64,000 nt of DNA from Bradyrhizobium ontarionense (GCF_021088345.1 NZ_CP088156.1:2604001-2668000); one strand, 5' to 3'; counted from the first letter of the stretch, positions 55,815-64,000 are shown. Notes: generated by a model not told the origin, from the letters alone. A program made the numbers and translations.

Positions 55815-56726
55815 TCAGTTCGTCGCGGTGCCGCGGGTGACGATCTTGCCGACGACCGCAATCAGACGATCGAGCACGAAGCCGATGATGCCGACATAGA
55901 ACAGCGCCAGGATGATCTCGCTGATATGCGAGGAATTCCACGCGTCCCAGATGAAGAAGCCGATGCCGACGCCGCCGATCAGCATCTCGGCCGCGACGAT
56001 GGCGAGCCACGACAGGCCGATGCCGATGCGCAGGCCGGTGAAGATGTAGGGCGCCGCCGCCGGGATCATGATCTTGGCGAAGAACTCCAGCGGATTGAGC
56101 TGCACCACCGCCGCGACGTTGCGATAATCCTGCGGGATGTTGCGGATGCCGACCGCGGTGTTGATGATGATCGGCCAGACCGAGGTGATGAAGATGACGA
56201 AGATCGCCGACGGCTGGCCGTCGCGAAAGGCGGCGAGCGACAGCGGCAGCCAGGCGAGTGGCGGAATCGTGCGCAGCACCTGGAAGATCGGATCGAGGCC
56301 ACGCATCGCCCACACCGACTGCCCGATCAGGGTGCCGACGCCGACGCCGATGACCACGGCAATCGCGTAGCCGAAGGCGACGCGGCGGAGGCTCGCTTCG
56401 AGATGCCAGAACAGGCCCTTGTCGACGCCGCCATGATCGAAGAACGGATGGAAGATCAGCTCGCGGGTCTCGGTGAACACGCGCGACGGCGGCGGCAGCG
56501 CCGAGCCGGCCCGGCGGCAGACCAGCTCCCAGATCAGCAGGAACAGCGCCATGACGATGAGGGGCGGAACGACGCGGACGGCCGCCTCTCGCGCCATCTT
56601 CACATATCTTTCGGCGCGCGGCTGCTGCTTCGGCGTCATCGTCACGACGGACGCCGAGGTGGGCGCCGCCACCTTGGGAGCGCTATCCTTGGGAGCGCTA
56701 TCATTGGTCAACGCGGGCATGGACAT
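55815..56726 (-). CDS. nrtB: Nitrate ABC transporter permease
   Basis: 303-residue inner-membrane protein with about six hydrophobic segments starting at VVPPLIVMALFLLIWELV and a coupling loop NIPQDYRNVAAVVQLNPLEFF. ATG 56726 has GGAGAAAGG upstream; ATG 56747 is in frame but lies before that site. The unusual N-terminal tail has a short tandem duplication (NDSAPK / DSAPK) from an 18-bp repeat. Confidence 0.92.
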   Translation of the reverse strand: MSMPALTNDSAPKDSAPKVAAPTSASVVTMTPKQQPRAERYVKMAREAAVRVVPPLIVMALFLLIWELVCRRAGSALPPPSRVFTETRELIFHPFFDHGGVDKGLFWHLEASLRRVAFGYAIAVVIGVGVGTLIGQSVWAMRGLDPIFQVLRTIPPLAWLPLSLAAFRDGQPSAIFVIFITSVWPIIINTAVGIRNIPQDYRNVAAVVQLNPLEFFAKIMIPAAAPYIFTGLRIGIGLSWLAIVAAEMLIGGVGIGFFIWDAWNSSHISEIILALFYVGIIGFVLDRLIAVVGKIVTRGTATN

Positions 56727-56790
56727 CGGAAGCCTTTCTCCGTGCAATGAGAGGGCGCCGCGCGCTGACGCACGCGGCGACTGATCCTGA

Positions 56791-58107
56791 TCAGACGTCG
56801 ACCCGCTTGATCGACAGCGACTTCAGATACGCAGCCGGGTCCTGCGGATCGAACACCTTGCCGTCGAAGAACGTCTCCTTGCCGCGGGAGGTCGATGTCG
56901 GGATCTCGGTGGCGGCGACGTTCATCTCCTTGGCGGCCTCGCGCCAGATGTCCTCGCGGTTGACCTTGGCGATCAGCGATTTGGCGTCGAAGCCGGCTTC
57001 ATATTTGCCCCAGCGGATATCCTCGGTGATGAACCAGAGGTCGTGGCTCTGGAACGGATAGGAGGCGAAGTCGCGCCAGTACTTCATGATGTGCGGGGAG
57101 TCCTCGACCACCTTGCCGGTGCCGTAGTCGAACTTGCCGGCCGTGCGCCCGGCGACGTCCTCGACCGGGCAGTTCATCCACTGCCGCTTGGCCATGATGG
57201 TCGCGAGCTCCTGCTTGTTCTCGGCCTTGTCGCACCATTGCTGGGCTTCCATGACCGCCATCGTCAGCGCCTTCGCGGCCTTGGGAAATTTGTCGACATA
57301 CGCGGCGCGCATCGCGAACGACTTCTCGGGATGCTTGTTCCAGATCTCGCCGGTGGTGACCGCGGTGTAGCCGATGCCCTGGTTCACGAGCTGCGCATTC
57401 CATGGCTCGCCGACGCAGAAGCAGTCCATGGTGCCGACCTTCATGTTGGCCACCATCTGCGGCGGCGGCACCACGATGGTCTCGATGTCCTTGTCCGGAT
57501 CGATGCCGCCGGCCGCGAGCCAATAGCGGATCCAGAGGTCATGGGTACCGCCGGGGAAGGTCATCGCGGCCTTCACCGACTTGCCGGAGGCCTTCTTCTT
57601 CTCGAGCGCCGCCTTGAACGGCGCCGTGTCCAGGCCGAGCTTGAGATCGGCATATTCCTTGCCGACGGAGATGCACTGCGCATCGAGGTTCAGGCGCGCC
57701 AGGATATACATCGGCGTCGGCTGGTTGTTCTGTGTCACCTTGCCCGACGAGATGAGGTAGGGCATCGGGGTGAGGATGTGCGCGCCGTCGATGCCGTTGC
57801 CCTCGGAGCCGAGCACGAGGTTGTCGCGGGTCGTGCCCCACGAGGCCTGCTTCTGCACGTCGACATCGGGCATGCCGTATTTGGCGAACAGCCCCTTGTC
57901 CTTGGCGACGAACAGCGGACCGGCATCGCTGAGCGCGATGAAGCCGAGCTTGGCACTGGTGACTTCCGGCCCCGCCCCCTGGGCGAAAGCTCCGCCCGGC
58001 AAGTTCAGCTTCGCGGCTGCAAGCAGCGCAGCCGTGCCTGCACCGGCCTTGAGAAGCTGACGACGGCTGAGGCCGTTGCGGCGAGCGGGATTGGCAGTCT
58101 TCGTCAT
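56791..58107 (-). CDS. nrtA: Nitrate ABC transporter substrate-binding protein (Tat signal)
   Basis: 438-residue periplasmic binding protein. The N terminus GLSRRQLLKAGAGTAALLAAA is a twin-arginine signal peptide, so it is exported folded. The mature domain is NrtA/CmpA-like with PPPQMVANMKVGTMDCFCVGEPWNAQLV near the anion site and RQWMNCPVEDVAGR. It starts the transporter-nitrate reductase operon. A hairpin-rich leader precedes it (see 58178-58211). Confidence 0.93.
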   Translation of the reverse strand: MTKTANPARRNGLSRRQLLKAGAGTAALLAAAKLNLPGGAFAQGAGPEVTSAKLGFIALSDAGPLFVAKDKGLFAKYGMPDVDVQKQASWGTTRDNLVLGSEGNGIDGAHILTPMPYLISSGKVTQNNQPTPMYILARLNLDAQCISVGKEYADLKLGLDTAPFKAALEKKKASGKSVKAAMTFPGGTHDLWIRYWLAAGGIDPDKDIETIVVPPPQMVANMKVGTMDCFCVGEPWNAQLVNQGIGYTAVTTGEIWNKHPEKSFAMRAAYVDKFPKAAKALTMAVMEAQQWCDKAENKQELATIMAKRQWMNCPVEDVAGRTAGKFDYGTGKVVEDSPHIMKYWRDFASYPFQSHDLWFITEDIRWGKYEAGFDAKSLIAKVNREDIWREAAKEMNVAATEIPTSTSRGKETFFDGKVFDPQDPAAYLKSLSIKRVDV

Positions 58108-58177
58108 GAGTGCTGTCGTCCTTTGTCTGAAAAGCGCTCGATGGGGTGAAAGGCCCGTCCGTCAGGCGCCGCACGAG

Positions 58178-58211
58178 CGCGCACAAAGGCGCGTTCCGAG
58201 GTAAGCCTCGG
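58178..58211 (-). promoter_or_regulatory. Twin-hairpin leader of the nrtA operon
   Basis: Read on the minus strand, CCGAG-GCUUAC-CUCGG (58211-58196) and CGCGC-CUUUGU-GCGCG (58193-58178) are two 5-bp stems each closing a six-base loop and joined by AA. An alternative stem GCGCC/GGCGC further down would compete with the second hairpin. Twin six-base-loop hairpins are the form recognised by ANTAR antiterminators such as NasT, which controls nitrate operons in alphaproteobacteria. The loops do not show the usual A1/G4 bases, so the match is structural only. No NasT gene is in the window. Confidence 0.5.
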
Positions 58212-58388
58212 AGGGGGCAGCGTCAGATGTCGGATGGGGTTTGCGCAGACGGCATCGATGGCGTCGGAGTCAACTATTCAAGCTTCATGCCAAGGATCCG
58301 GCGATCCAGAAGGCTTGAATAATCAATAGTCTAGCTAAATTGGCCCCGACCTCTGGATGCTCGCAACCGCTCGTAAAATTTGCGATTC

Positions 58389-58421
58389 GCCCACTTTGTG
58401 TGCGGCGCACACAAAGTGGGC
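58389..58421. promoter_or_regulatory. 33-bp palindrome, candidate enhancer for focA
   Basis: Perfect inverted repeat with 16-bp arms (GCCCACTTTGTGTGCG) around one base, in the spacer between divergent nrtA and focA. Its centre is about 135 bp upstream of the sigma-54 promoter at 58538, the usual distance for an NtrC-type activator. Each half resembles a degenerate NtrC site (about 8 of 12 positions). It could instead be a hairpin; the spacer is not obviously transcribed here. Confidence 0.55.
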
Positions 58422-58537
58422 ACGCCGCGATTGTTCGCTGAGCATCAGATCAACAATAGGTCGGGGTCACGCTGCGGCAGCAGCCACGCTGCGGTGTAGT
58501 CCGCTGTAAACGTTGGCTTTTGTTGTTGCCACCAAAT

Positions 58538-58555
58538 TTGGCACACGCTTTGCTT
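58538..58555 (+). promoter_or_regulatory. Sigma-54 promoter of focA
   Basis: TTGGCACACGCTTTGCTT matches the -24/-12 consensus (GG-N10-GC at 58540-41 and 58552-53; TGGCAC-N5-TTGC). It faces the formate/nitrite channel gene 236 bp downstream. Sigma-54 promoters commonly serve nitrogen assimilation genes. Confidence 0.78.
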
Positions 58556-58642
58556 GAAATTTTGCAAGTCAACGATGACTGCGGTTCGCCGGACTGTCGA
58601 GGCCGATGGCGCCTGATCTCCGGGTCGGATTCTCGCACGCCA

Positions 58643-58657
58643 CCGAGGTCCCCTCGG
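58643..58657 (+). promoter_or_regulatory. Hairpin in the focA leader similar to the nrtA leader hairpin
   Basis: CCGAGGTCCCCTCGG has the same CCGAG/CTCGG stem as the first hairpin of the nrtA leader on the opposite strand. It lies in the long (about 230 nt) focA leader and may be a shared regulatory element; no second hexaloop hairpin is clear. Confidence 0.35.
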
Positions 58658-58790
58658 CGCGGTCGTCGTGACACCCTTCCCGCATTCGACACCCGAACCG
58701 CCTGCACGCTGCGATGTCCCTGGAGAGGCGGAGCCCCCCTCCCAAGGGAGCACGCAATCGTCTCCCGAGAGCAAGCAAAAGGATGTTTGA

Positions 58791-59624
58791 ATGTCGTATC
58801 TCGCGCCTTCAGAATTCGTCACCAAGATGGTGGACGCAGGCGAGTCCAAGATCTTCATGTCGACGCGCGACACTGTCATCCGCGCCTACATGGCGGGCGC
58901 GATCCTCGCGCTCGCGGCCTGGTTCGCCGTCACCATCAATGTGAACACCGGCCAGCCGATCGTCGGCGCCCTGTTGTTTCCGGTCGGCTTCTGCATGCTT
59001 TATTTGCTAGGCTTCGATCTTCTGACGGGCGTGTTCGTGCTCTCGCCCCTGGCCCTGATCGACAAACGGCCGGGCGTGACGATCGGAGGCGTGCTGCGCA
59101 ACTGGGGACTTGTCTTCATCGGCAACTTCGCCGGGGCGCTGACGGTTGCCTTCATGATGGCGTTCGTGACCACGTTCGGCTTCACGCAAGAGCCGGACAA
59201 GGTCGGCGCCGTCATCGGCAATATCGGTGAAGGCAGGACGCTCGGCTACGCGGCGCATGGCGCGGCCGGCATGGCGACGCTGTTCATCCGCGGCATGCTG
59301 TGCAACTGGATGGTCTCCACCGGAGTGGTCGGTGCGATGATCTCGACGACGGTCCCGGGCAAAGTGCTGGCGATGTGGATGCCGATCCTGGTCTTCTTCT
59401 ACATGGTCTTCGAGCATTCGGTGGTGAACATGTTCCTGTTCCCGTCGGGGCTGATGCTCCATGCGAAGTTCTCGATCATGGACTACTTGGTCTGGAACGA
59501 GATCCCGACCGTGCTCGGCAATCTTGTCGGCGGCCTCTCGTTTACCGGCCTGACGCTCTATGCCACCCATATCAGGACGCAGCCGAAGCGGGATGCCAAG
59601 ATCGCAGCCCGCGCCGCCGCCTGA
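58791..59624 (+). CDS. Formate/nitrite channel family protein
   Basis: 277-residue inner-membrane protein of the FocA/NirC family with six hydrophobic segments (starting at AGAILALAAWFAVTINVN) and the second-helix NWGLVFIGNFAGAL and NWMVSTGVV motifs. In a nitrate assimilation locus it most likely moves nitrite (NirC-like). ATG 58791 has an AAAGGA ribosome site 7 bp upstream. Expression is predicted to be under sigma-54, possibly by nitrogen status. Confidence 0.9.
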   Translation: MSYLAPSEFVTKMVDAGESKIFMSTRDTVIRAYMAGAILALAAWFAVTINVNTGQPIVGALLFPVGFCMLYLLGFDLLTGVFVLSPLALIDKRPGVTIGGVLRNWGLVFIGNFAGALTVAFMMAFVTTFGFTQEPDKVGAVIGNIGEGRTLGYAAHGAAGMATLFIRGMLCNWMVSTGVVGAMISTTVPGKVLAMWMPILVFFYMVFEHSVVNMFLFPSGLMLHAKFSIMDYLVWNEIPTVLGNLVGGLSFTGLTLYATHIRTQPKRDAKIAARAAA

Positions 59625-59640
59625 TTCCGTTTCCCTCGGA

Positions 59641-59668
59641 GAGCCCGGCCCCCGATAGGCTCGGGCTC
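59641..59668 (+). terminator. Possible stem-loop between focA and the kinase gene
   Basis: GAGCCCG (59641-59647) pairs with CGGGCTC (59662-59668) 17 bp after the focA stop. No U-run follows, so it may only attenuate or stabilise the transcript. Confidence 0.4.
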
Positions 59669-59691
59669 CCTCCACTTCGCCCATAGCCCAA

Positions 59692-61422
59692 ATGCCATTG
59701 CGGATCACAATCGGAGCGCATTCCGACAAAGGGCAGAAGCCGGGCAACCAGGACTTCCACGGCGCCCTGATTCCCGACGAGCCGGCGCTCAGCCTGAAGG
59801 GTATCGCAATCGCAATCGCAGACGGGATCAGCAGCAGCGAGGTCAGCCACATTGCGAGCGAGTCGGCGGTCAAGAGCTTCCTGACCGACTATTACTGCAC
59901 GCCGGATGCCTGGTCGGTGAAGACCTCGGCGCAACGCGTGATCGCCGCGGCCAACTCCTGGCTGCACGCTCAAACCAGGGCCAGCCAATACGCCTATGAC
60001 CGCGACAAGGGCTATGTCTGCACGCTCAGCGCGATCGTGATCAAGGCGGCCACGGCGCACCTCTTCCATATCGGCGATTGCCGCGTCTATCGTCCCGCCG
60101 GCAATTCGCTGGAGCAGCTCACCGACGATCACCGCATCACGATCTCATCGCAGCAGAGCTATCTCGGGCGCGCGCTCGGCGTCAATCCTCAGGTCGAGAT
60201 CGACTATCAGGCTATCCGGATCGAGCGCGACGACATCTTCGTGCTCGCAACCGATGGCGTTCATGAGCATGTCGGCAAGCGTTTCATCGCGGACGTGTTG
60301 AAAGAGAGATCACACGACCTCGACCAGGCGGCCCGTATCATCGTCGCAGAGGCGCTGGCGCAGGGCAGCCCGGACAATCTCACGATCCAGATCGTACGGA
60401 TCGACGAGCTCGGCGTGGCCGACCCGGCCGAGATCCCGGTCCAGGCCGAGCAGTTGCCGCCCGCGCCGTTGCTGGACGCGCGGATGATCTTCGAGGGCTA
60501 CAGGATCGTGCGCGAGATCCATGCGAGCAGCCGCAGCCATATCTATCTGGCCGTCGACGTGGAGACGCAGCTCGCCGTCGCCATCAAGGTGCCCTCGATC
60601 GACCTGCGTGGCGACCCGGCCTATCTGAAGCGGTTCCTGATGGAGGAGTGGATCGCGCGGCGAATCGACAACCCCCACGTGCTGAAGGCCTGCGCATCGA
60701 CGCGCCGCCGCGATCATCTCTACGTCGTCACGGAATTCATCGAAGGCCAGACCTTGGCGCAATGGATGATCGACAACCCGAAACCGGACCTTGCGACCGT
60801 CCGCGACATCGTCGAGCAGATCGCGAGGGGACTGCAGGCGTTTCATCGGAGGGAAATGCTGCACCAGGATCTGCGGCCGCAGAACATCATGATCGACCGC
60901 ACCCGAACGGTGAAGATCATCGATTTCGGCTCGGTGCGCGTCAGCGGCGTGATCGAAGCCGAGCCGGCGGCCGACCACGACAGCATCCTCGGGACCCAGC
61001 AGTATACGGCGCCCGAGTATTTTCTCGGCGAGGGCGGCTCCGAATGGTCCGATCAGTTCTCGCTGGGAGTCATCGCTTACCAGATGCTGACGGGGCGATT
61101 GCCCTACGGCGCGCAGATGGCGCGGGCAAGAACCCGGGCGCAGTTTCGCAAGGTCCGCTATGTGCCCGCTTCCGGCGATGACCGTGCGATCCCGCTCTGG
61201 ATCGACGGCGCCCTCCGGCGCGCCGTTCACCCGCTCGCCTCCAAGCGCTACGAGAGCCTGTCGGAATTAGTCTTCGACCTTCGGCACCCCAATCCAGGCT
61301 ACGTCAGCAGCAGCCCGACGCCACTGATCGAACGCAATCCGCTGCTGTTCTGGAAGGCAACGACCGCCCTGCTTGCCGGCGCGGTGCTCATCCTGCTCGC
61401 GGCCCGCCACGGCGGCTGGTAG
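59692..61422 (+). CDS. Fused PP2C phosphatase / Ser-Thr protein kinase with membrane anchor
   Basis: 576-residue bifunctional signalling protein. Residues 1-240 are a PP2C phosphatase: metal-binding Asp21 (GNQD), Asp44 (ADG), GDCRVY at 128-133, Asp188 (ATDG) and Asp228 (SPDN). Residues 265-530 are a protein kinase: Lys299 (VAIK), Asp393 in HQDLRPQN, Asn398 and Asp411 (DFGS). The catalytic loop has Arg where Lys is usual and Gln instead of Arg. A C-terminal helix (about 553-571) anchors it. It follows focA. A gene of this type also lies in the Pseudomonas aeruginosa nitrate assimilation locus, so a regulatory role in nitrate/nitrite uptake is likely; targets are unknown. ATG 59692 lacks a clear ribosome site. 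Confidence 0.92.
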   Translation: MPLRITIGAHSDKGQKPGNQDFHGALIPDEPALSLKGIAIAIADGISSSEVSHIASESAVKSFLTDYYCTPDAWSVKTSAQRVIAAANSWLHAQTRASQYAYDRDKGYVCTLSAIVIKAATAHLFHIGDCRVYRPAGNSLEQLTDDHRITISSQQSYLGRALGVNPQVEIDYQAIRIERDDIFVLATDGVHEHVGKRFIADVLKERSHDLDQAARIIVAEALAQGSPDNLTIQIVRIDELGVADPAEIPVQAEQLPPAPLLDARMIFEGYRIVREIHASSRSHIYLAVDVETQLAVAIKVPSIDLRGDPAYLKRFLMEEWIARRIDNPHVLKACASTRRRDHLYVVTEFIEGQTLAQWMIDNPKPDLATVRDIVEQIARGLQAFHRREMLHQDLRPQNIMIDRTRTVKIIDFGSVRVSGVIEAEPAADHDSILGTQQYTAPEYFLGEGGSEWSDQFSLGVIAYQMLTGRLPYGAQMARARTRAQFRKVRYVPASGDDRAIPLWIDGALRRAVHPLASKRYESLSELVFDLRHPNPGYVSSSPTPLIERNPLLFWKATTALLAGAVLILLAARHGGW

Positions 61423-61446
61423 GCGGGCCGGCCGGATGCCACGGGA

Positions 61447-62361
61447 TCAGACAGGTTCAGGGACGATCGTGCCGAGCGGCCTCGGCGCCACGCCCGCCCC
61501 GGGCTTCATGCGGAAATCATAGGTCATCAGATACCACGGCCCGGAGGCCAGCTTGCCGTCCGGCATCACCGGATCGCTGCGTTGTTCCACCTGCGCGATG
61601 AGATCATCCTTGACCCCAAACACGACATCGCTGTCGAGATAGTCATCGCCGGCGATGAAGACATGGGTGACCAGGGGCTCGTGGCCTTCGGCTGCGACCA
61701 GGAAGTGCACGTGGGCCGGCCGCATCGGATGACGCTTGGTCTGCAGGATCATCTGACCGACGGGCCCATCGGTCGGGATCGGATAGCTGCAGGGCAGAAT
61801 GGTGCGGAAGAAGAAGCGACCGTCGGAATTGGTGATGAACCGCGCCCGCGACGACGGCCCCTCGGATTCGTAGGACGGCCGCTGTGAATCGTAGAAGCCC
61901 TCGTCATCGGCGTGCCAGACGTCGACGGTCGCGCCAGCCAGCGGCACGCCCGCGAGATCGGTGACCCGCGCCTGGACGAACATCTTCTCACCCTTGAGAC
62001 TGGCCGAAATGTCCGTGCCATGCGGCGTCACCCTGTGCTCGCCGACATAGAACGGGCCGAGCACGGTGGTCTCTGTCGCCCCTGCCCGATCCCGGTGATT
62101 GACGGCGTCGACCAGCATCGAGACACCGAGCACGTCGGACAGGAGAATGAATTCCTGCCGGCTTGCGGTGCAGGTCTGACCGGTCCGGGTCAGAAAGTCG
62201 ATCGCGGCCCCCCATTCCTCGAAGGTGAGGTTGGTCTTGCGGACGTAATCGTGCAGCGACTTCACCAGCTCCTGCAGCAGGAACCTGGCGCGCGCATCGG
62301 GGGTCTGGTCGAAGCTTCCGATGACGGCGTCCGTGAGCTCGGCTTCGTTGAATTGCGTCAT
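61447..62361 (-). CDS. Intradiol ring-cleavage dioxygenase (hydroxyquinol 1,2-dioxygenase-like)
   Basis: 304-residue non-haem Fe(III) dioxygenase. The four iron ligands fit Tyr157 (GFYDSQ), Tyr193 (CSYPIP), His217 and His219 (RPAHVHF). The N-terminal helical dimerisation domain (about 1-95) is of the catechol/hydroxyquinol type. Sequence pattern (WHADDEGFYDSQ, YPIPTDGPVG) favours hydroxyquinol cleavage to maleylacetate, but chlorocatechol or catechol types are possible. No maleylacetate reductase is adjacent. Confidence 0.87.
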   Translation of the reverse strand: MTQFNEAELTDAVIGSFDQTPDARARFLLQELVKSLHDYVRKTNLTFEEWGAAIDFLTRTGQTCTASRQEFILLSDVLGVSMLVDAVNHRDRAGATETTVLGPFYVGEHRVTPHGTDISASLKGEKMFVQARVTDLAGVPLAGATVDVWHADDEGFYDSQRPSYESEGPSSRARFITNSDGRFFFRTILPCSYPIPTDGPVGQMILQTKRHPMRPAHVHFLVAAEGHEPLVTHVFIAGDDYLDSDVVFGVKDDLIAQVEQRSDPVMPDGKLASGPWYLMTYDFRMKPGAGVAPRPLGTIVPEPV

Positions 62362-62519
62362 GGCGGTCCTCCCTCGGCGGAAATCTACACGAGCGCCGGT
62401 GGCTGGGTAAGTGTCGCGATTGGAACCAAAAGCGAAATTCGGCTATGACCCGGAACGTCACGAACAATAGCGCGCGAACCAGACCGCAACTGACCCGCGC
62501 CCCCCAAGGAGACGCCCCG

Positions 62520-63788
62520 ATGCTCGCCCCCGCCTCTGCTGAATCTGCCGGCATGTCGAAAGCCGCGCTCGACCGTATCGATGCCCATCTGCGACAGCGC
62601 TATGTCGAGGCCGGACGGTTTCCCGGCACGCAGCTGACGATCTACCGCCGCGGCAAGATCGTGCATGCGAGCTCACTCGGCTATGCAGATGTCGAACGCA
62701 AGGTGCCGGTCAGCGACGACACGATCTACCGCATCTATTCGATGACCAAGCCGATCACCACCGTGGCCTTCATGATGCTGGTCGAGGAAGGCAAGGTCAC
62801 CCTCGACGAGCCGGTCGCGAAATACATTCCGGAGTGGAAGAACCTCGGCGTGTTCGTCGCCGGCACGGCACCCGCTTTCATGACCCGGCCGCCGACGCGG
62901 CCGATGCTGATCGTCGACCTGCTGCGTCATACCTCCGGCCTCACCTACGGCTTCCAGCAACGATCCAATGTCGACGCCGCCTATCGCGACGCCAACATCG
63001 GCGCGGTCGAGAAGGCAGGCACGCTGTCGTCGATGATCGATGATCTCTCGCGGATTCCGCTGGAATTCTCGCCGGGCGAGGCCTGGAACTACTCCGTCTC
63101 CACCGACGTGATCGGGTACCTCATCGGCAAGATCGCAGACCAGCCGTTCGAGCAATTCCTCAAGGAACGCATTCTCGATCCGCTCGGCATGGAGGACACC
63201 GATTTCCATGTTCCGGCCGCCAAGGCGCACCGGCTGGCGGCCTGCTATTCGGTCGACGCAGGTGGCGGCGTGTCATTCCACGCCGCCGATCGCAGGGACG
63301 GCCTCACCCTGCAGGACGATCCGGCGACCAGCTCATTCCTGAGCCCGCCGGCGTTCATCTCCGGAGGCGGCGGACTGTGCTCGACATCCGCGGATTATCT
63401 GACGTTCTGCCGCGCCTTGATCAACGGCGGCGCGCTCGGCGGCGTCCGCCTGCTCGGGCCGAAGACGCTGAAGCTGATGACCAGCAATCACCTGCCCGGC
63501 GGCGTCGATCTCCCAACGCTGTCGCGCTCGATGTTCTCGGAAGCCGCCTATAACGGCATCGGCTTCGGCCTCGGCTTCGCGGTGACCATGGATCCGGCGA
63601 AGACGCTGATCCCCGGCAGCGCCGGGGAGTATGCCTGGGGCGGCGCGGCCTCGACCGCGTTCTGGATCGATCCGGCGGAGGAGCTGATCACGGTCTTCAT
63701 GACCCAGGTGCTGCCGTCGAGCGCCTACCCGGTCCGGCGCGAGCTGCGGACCATGGTCTATGCGGCGATCACCGAGAGCAACGTGTAG
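62520..63788 (+). CDS. Class C beta-lactamase-fold serine hydrolase
   Basis: 422-residue serine hydrolase. The nucleophile motif S-x-x-K is Ser74-Lys77 in YSMTK, and the second-box Tyr lies in WNYSVSTDV. No signal peptide is visible, so it is probably a cytoplasmic esterase or peptidase of the EstB/PBP4-like group rather than a secreted lactamase. ATG 62520 has an AAGGAGA ribosome site 7 bp upstream. The upstream ATG 62445 would add a hydrophilic 25-residue tail. Confidence 0.9.
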   Translation: MLAPASAESAGMSKAALDRIDAHLRQRYVEAGRFPGTQLTIYRRGKIVHASSLGYADVERKVPVSDDTIYRIYSMTKPITTVAFMMLVEEGKVTLDEPVAKYIPEWKNLGVFVAGTAPAFMTRPPTRPMLIVDLLRHTSGLTYGFQQRSNVDAAYRDANIGAVEKAGTLSSMIDDLSRIPLEFSPGEAWNYSVSTDVIGYLIGKIADQPFEQFLKERILDPLGMEDTDFHVPAAKAHRLAACYSVDAGGGVSFHAADRRDGLTLQDDPATSSFLSPPAFISGGGGLCSTSADYLTFCRALINGGALGGVRLLGPKTLKLMTSNHLPGGVDLPTLSRSMFSEAAYNGIGFGLGFAVTMDPAKTLIPGSAGEYAWGGAASTAFWIDPAEELITVFMTQVLPSSAYPVRRELRTMVYAAITESNV

Positions 63789-64000
63789 CGGCGGGCTGTT
63801 GCTGCCAAGCCGAGCATGGAACCGGCCGCGCGCACAGGACTTCTTGGTGCCGACCGGCCGGCTTCTCTTATTCTAACGACCATGTGATCGGCTGGGGCGG
63901 CAGAGGCGTTGTGGAGGTGGGCGCTCCGGATTGATATCCTCTCGCCGCAGACCCTCCCCACGGCGCCAGCCAAACCTTCGTCCTGCCGCAGGCGGGCGTG
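63789..64000. other. Right edge of window, no gene supported
   Basis: The last 212 bp hold no frame with a convincing start or family pattern; the minus-strand frame at 63758-63973 overlaps the hydrolase end and has no ribosome site. The next gene, if any, begins outside the window. Confidence 0.5.

Noticed and set aside
58315..58326. TTGAATAATCAA as a FixK site for nrtA
   Set aside because: The arms are separated by four bases, not the six of the FixK core; it may be part of a hairpin with 58274-58281.
63758..63973. 71-codon minus-strand frame at the right edge
   Set aside because: Overlaps the hydrolase end, no ribosome site, no recognisable pattern.

Overview
The window is GC-rich chromosomal DNA with dense genes and intergenic spaces filled by inverted repeats. 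It fits an alphaproteobacterium of the Bradyrhizobium/Rhodopseudomonas group. Three things point further, to a photosynthetic Bradyrhizobium: a BciA-type 8-vinyl reductase of (bacterio)chlorophyll synthesis, perfect FixK/FNR boxes, and an assimilatory nitrate operon with the bradyrhizobial order globin, flavoprotein, NasC. This placement is inferred from gene content; no rRNA or other marker is present.

Layout. (1) 1-12120: a peptide/glutathione-type ABC importer (binding protein, two permeases, two ATPases), a gamma-glutamyltransferase-like enzyme, a DUF1028 protein, then a second binding protein and two permeases with no ATPase genes of their own, ending in a small membrane protein. (2) 12407-17483: a TetR-adaptor-RND efflux operon with a palindromic operator and a terminator, next to a divergent cytochrome P450. 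(3) 19220-20596: an AT-rich islet with a SLATT-like membrane protein and a small membrane protein, bounded by repeats. (4) 21454-28140: bciA, a glyoxalase-fold protein overlapping glutamate dehydrogenase, two PfkB kinases and a ferredoxin-reductase-like flavoprotein. (5) 28282-37490: an enoyl-CoA hydratase, then a sugar-acid locus (TRAP transporter, IlvD/Edd dehydratase, uronate dehydrogenase, SMP-30 lactonase, aldehyde dehydrogenase). (6) 37995-40966: an AceE-like thiamine enzyme divergent from an Lrp/AsnC regulator. (7) 40967-46251: a repeat-rich gap, three FixK/FNR boxes spaced exactly 33 bp apart, then a membrane [4Fe-4S] protein, a [2Fe-2S] flavin reductase and a membrane-anchored TAXI protein. 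(8) 46443-50324: a DUF4279 protein, a fumarylacetoacetase-fold protein, a DMT exporter and an aldo/keto reductase. (9) 50570-61422: the nitrate assimilation operon (nrtABC-type transporter, haemoglobin, flavoprotein, nitrate reductase) divergent from a formate/nitrite channel with a sigma-54 promoter, followed by a fused PP2C phosphatase/protein kinase. (10) 61447-63788: an intradiol dioxygenase and a class C serine hydrolase.

How the parts work together. The nitrate block imports nitrate, reduces it in the cytoplasm, handles nitrite, and probably detoxifies nitric oxide with the globin. The sugar-acid block can import an acidic sugar, oxidise it to a lactone, open the ring, dehydrate it and oxidise an aldehyde intermediate. 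The FixK-box block is the best candidate for an undescribed system: a low-oxygen-controlled membrane electron-transfer pair of unknown acceptor. The other strong observation is a roughly 380-bp intergenic element present twice in opposite orientations.
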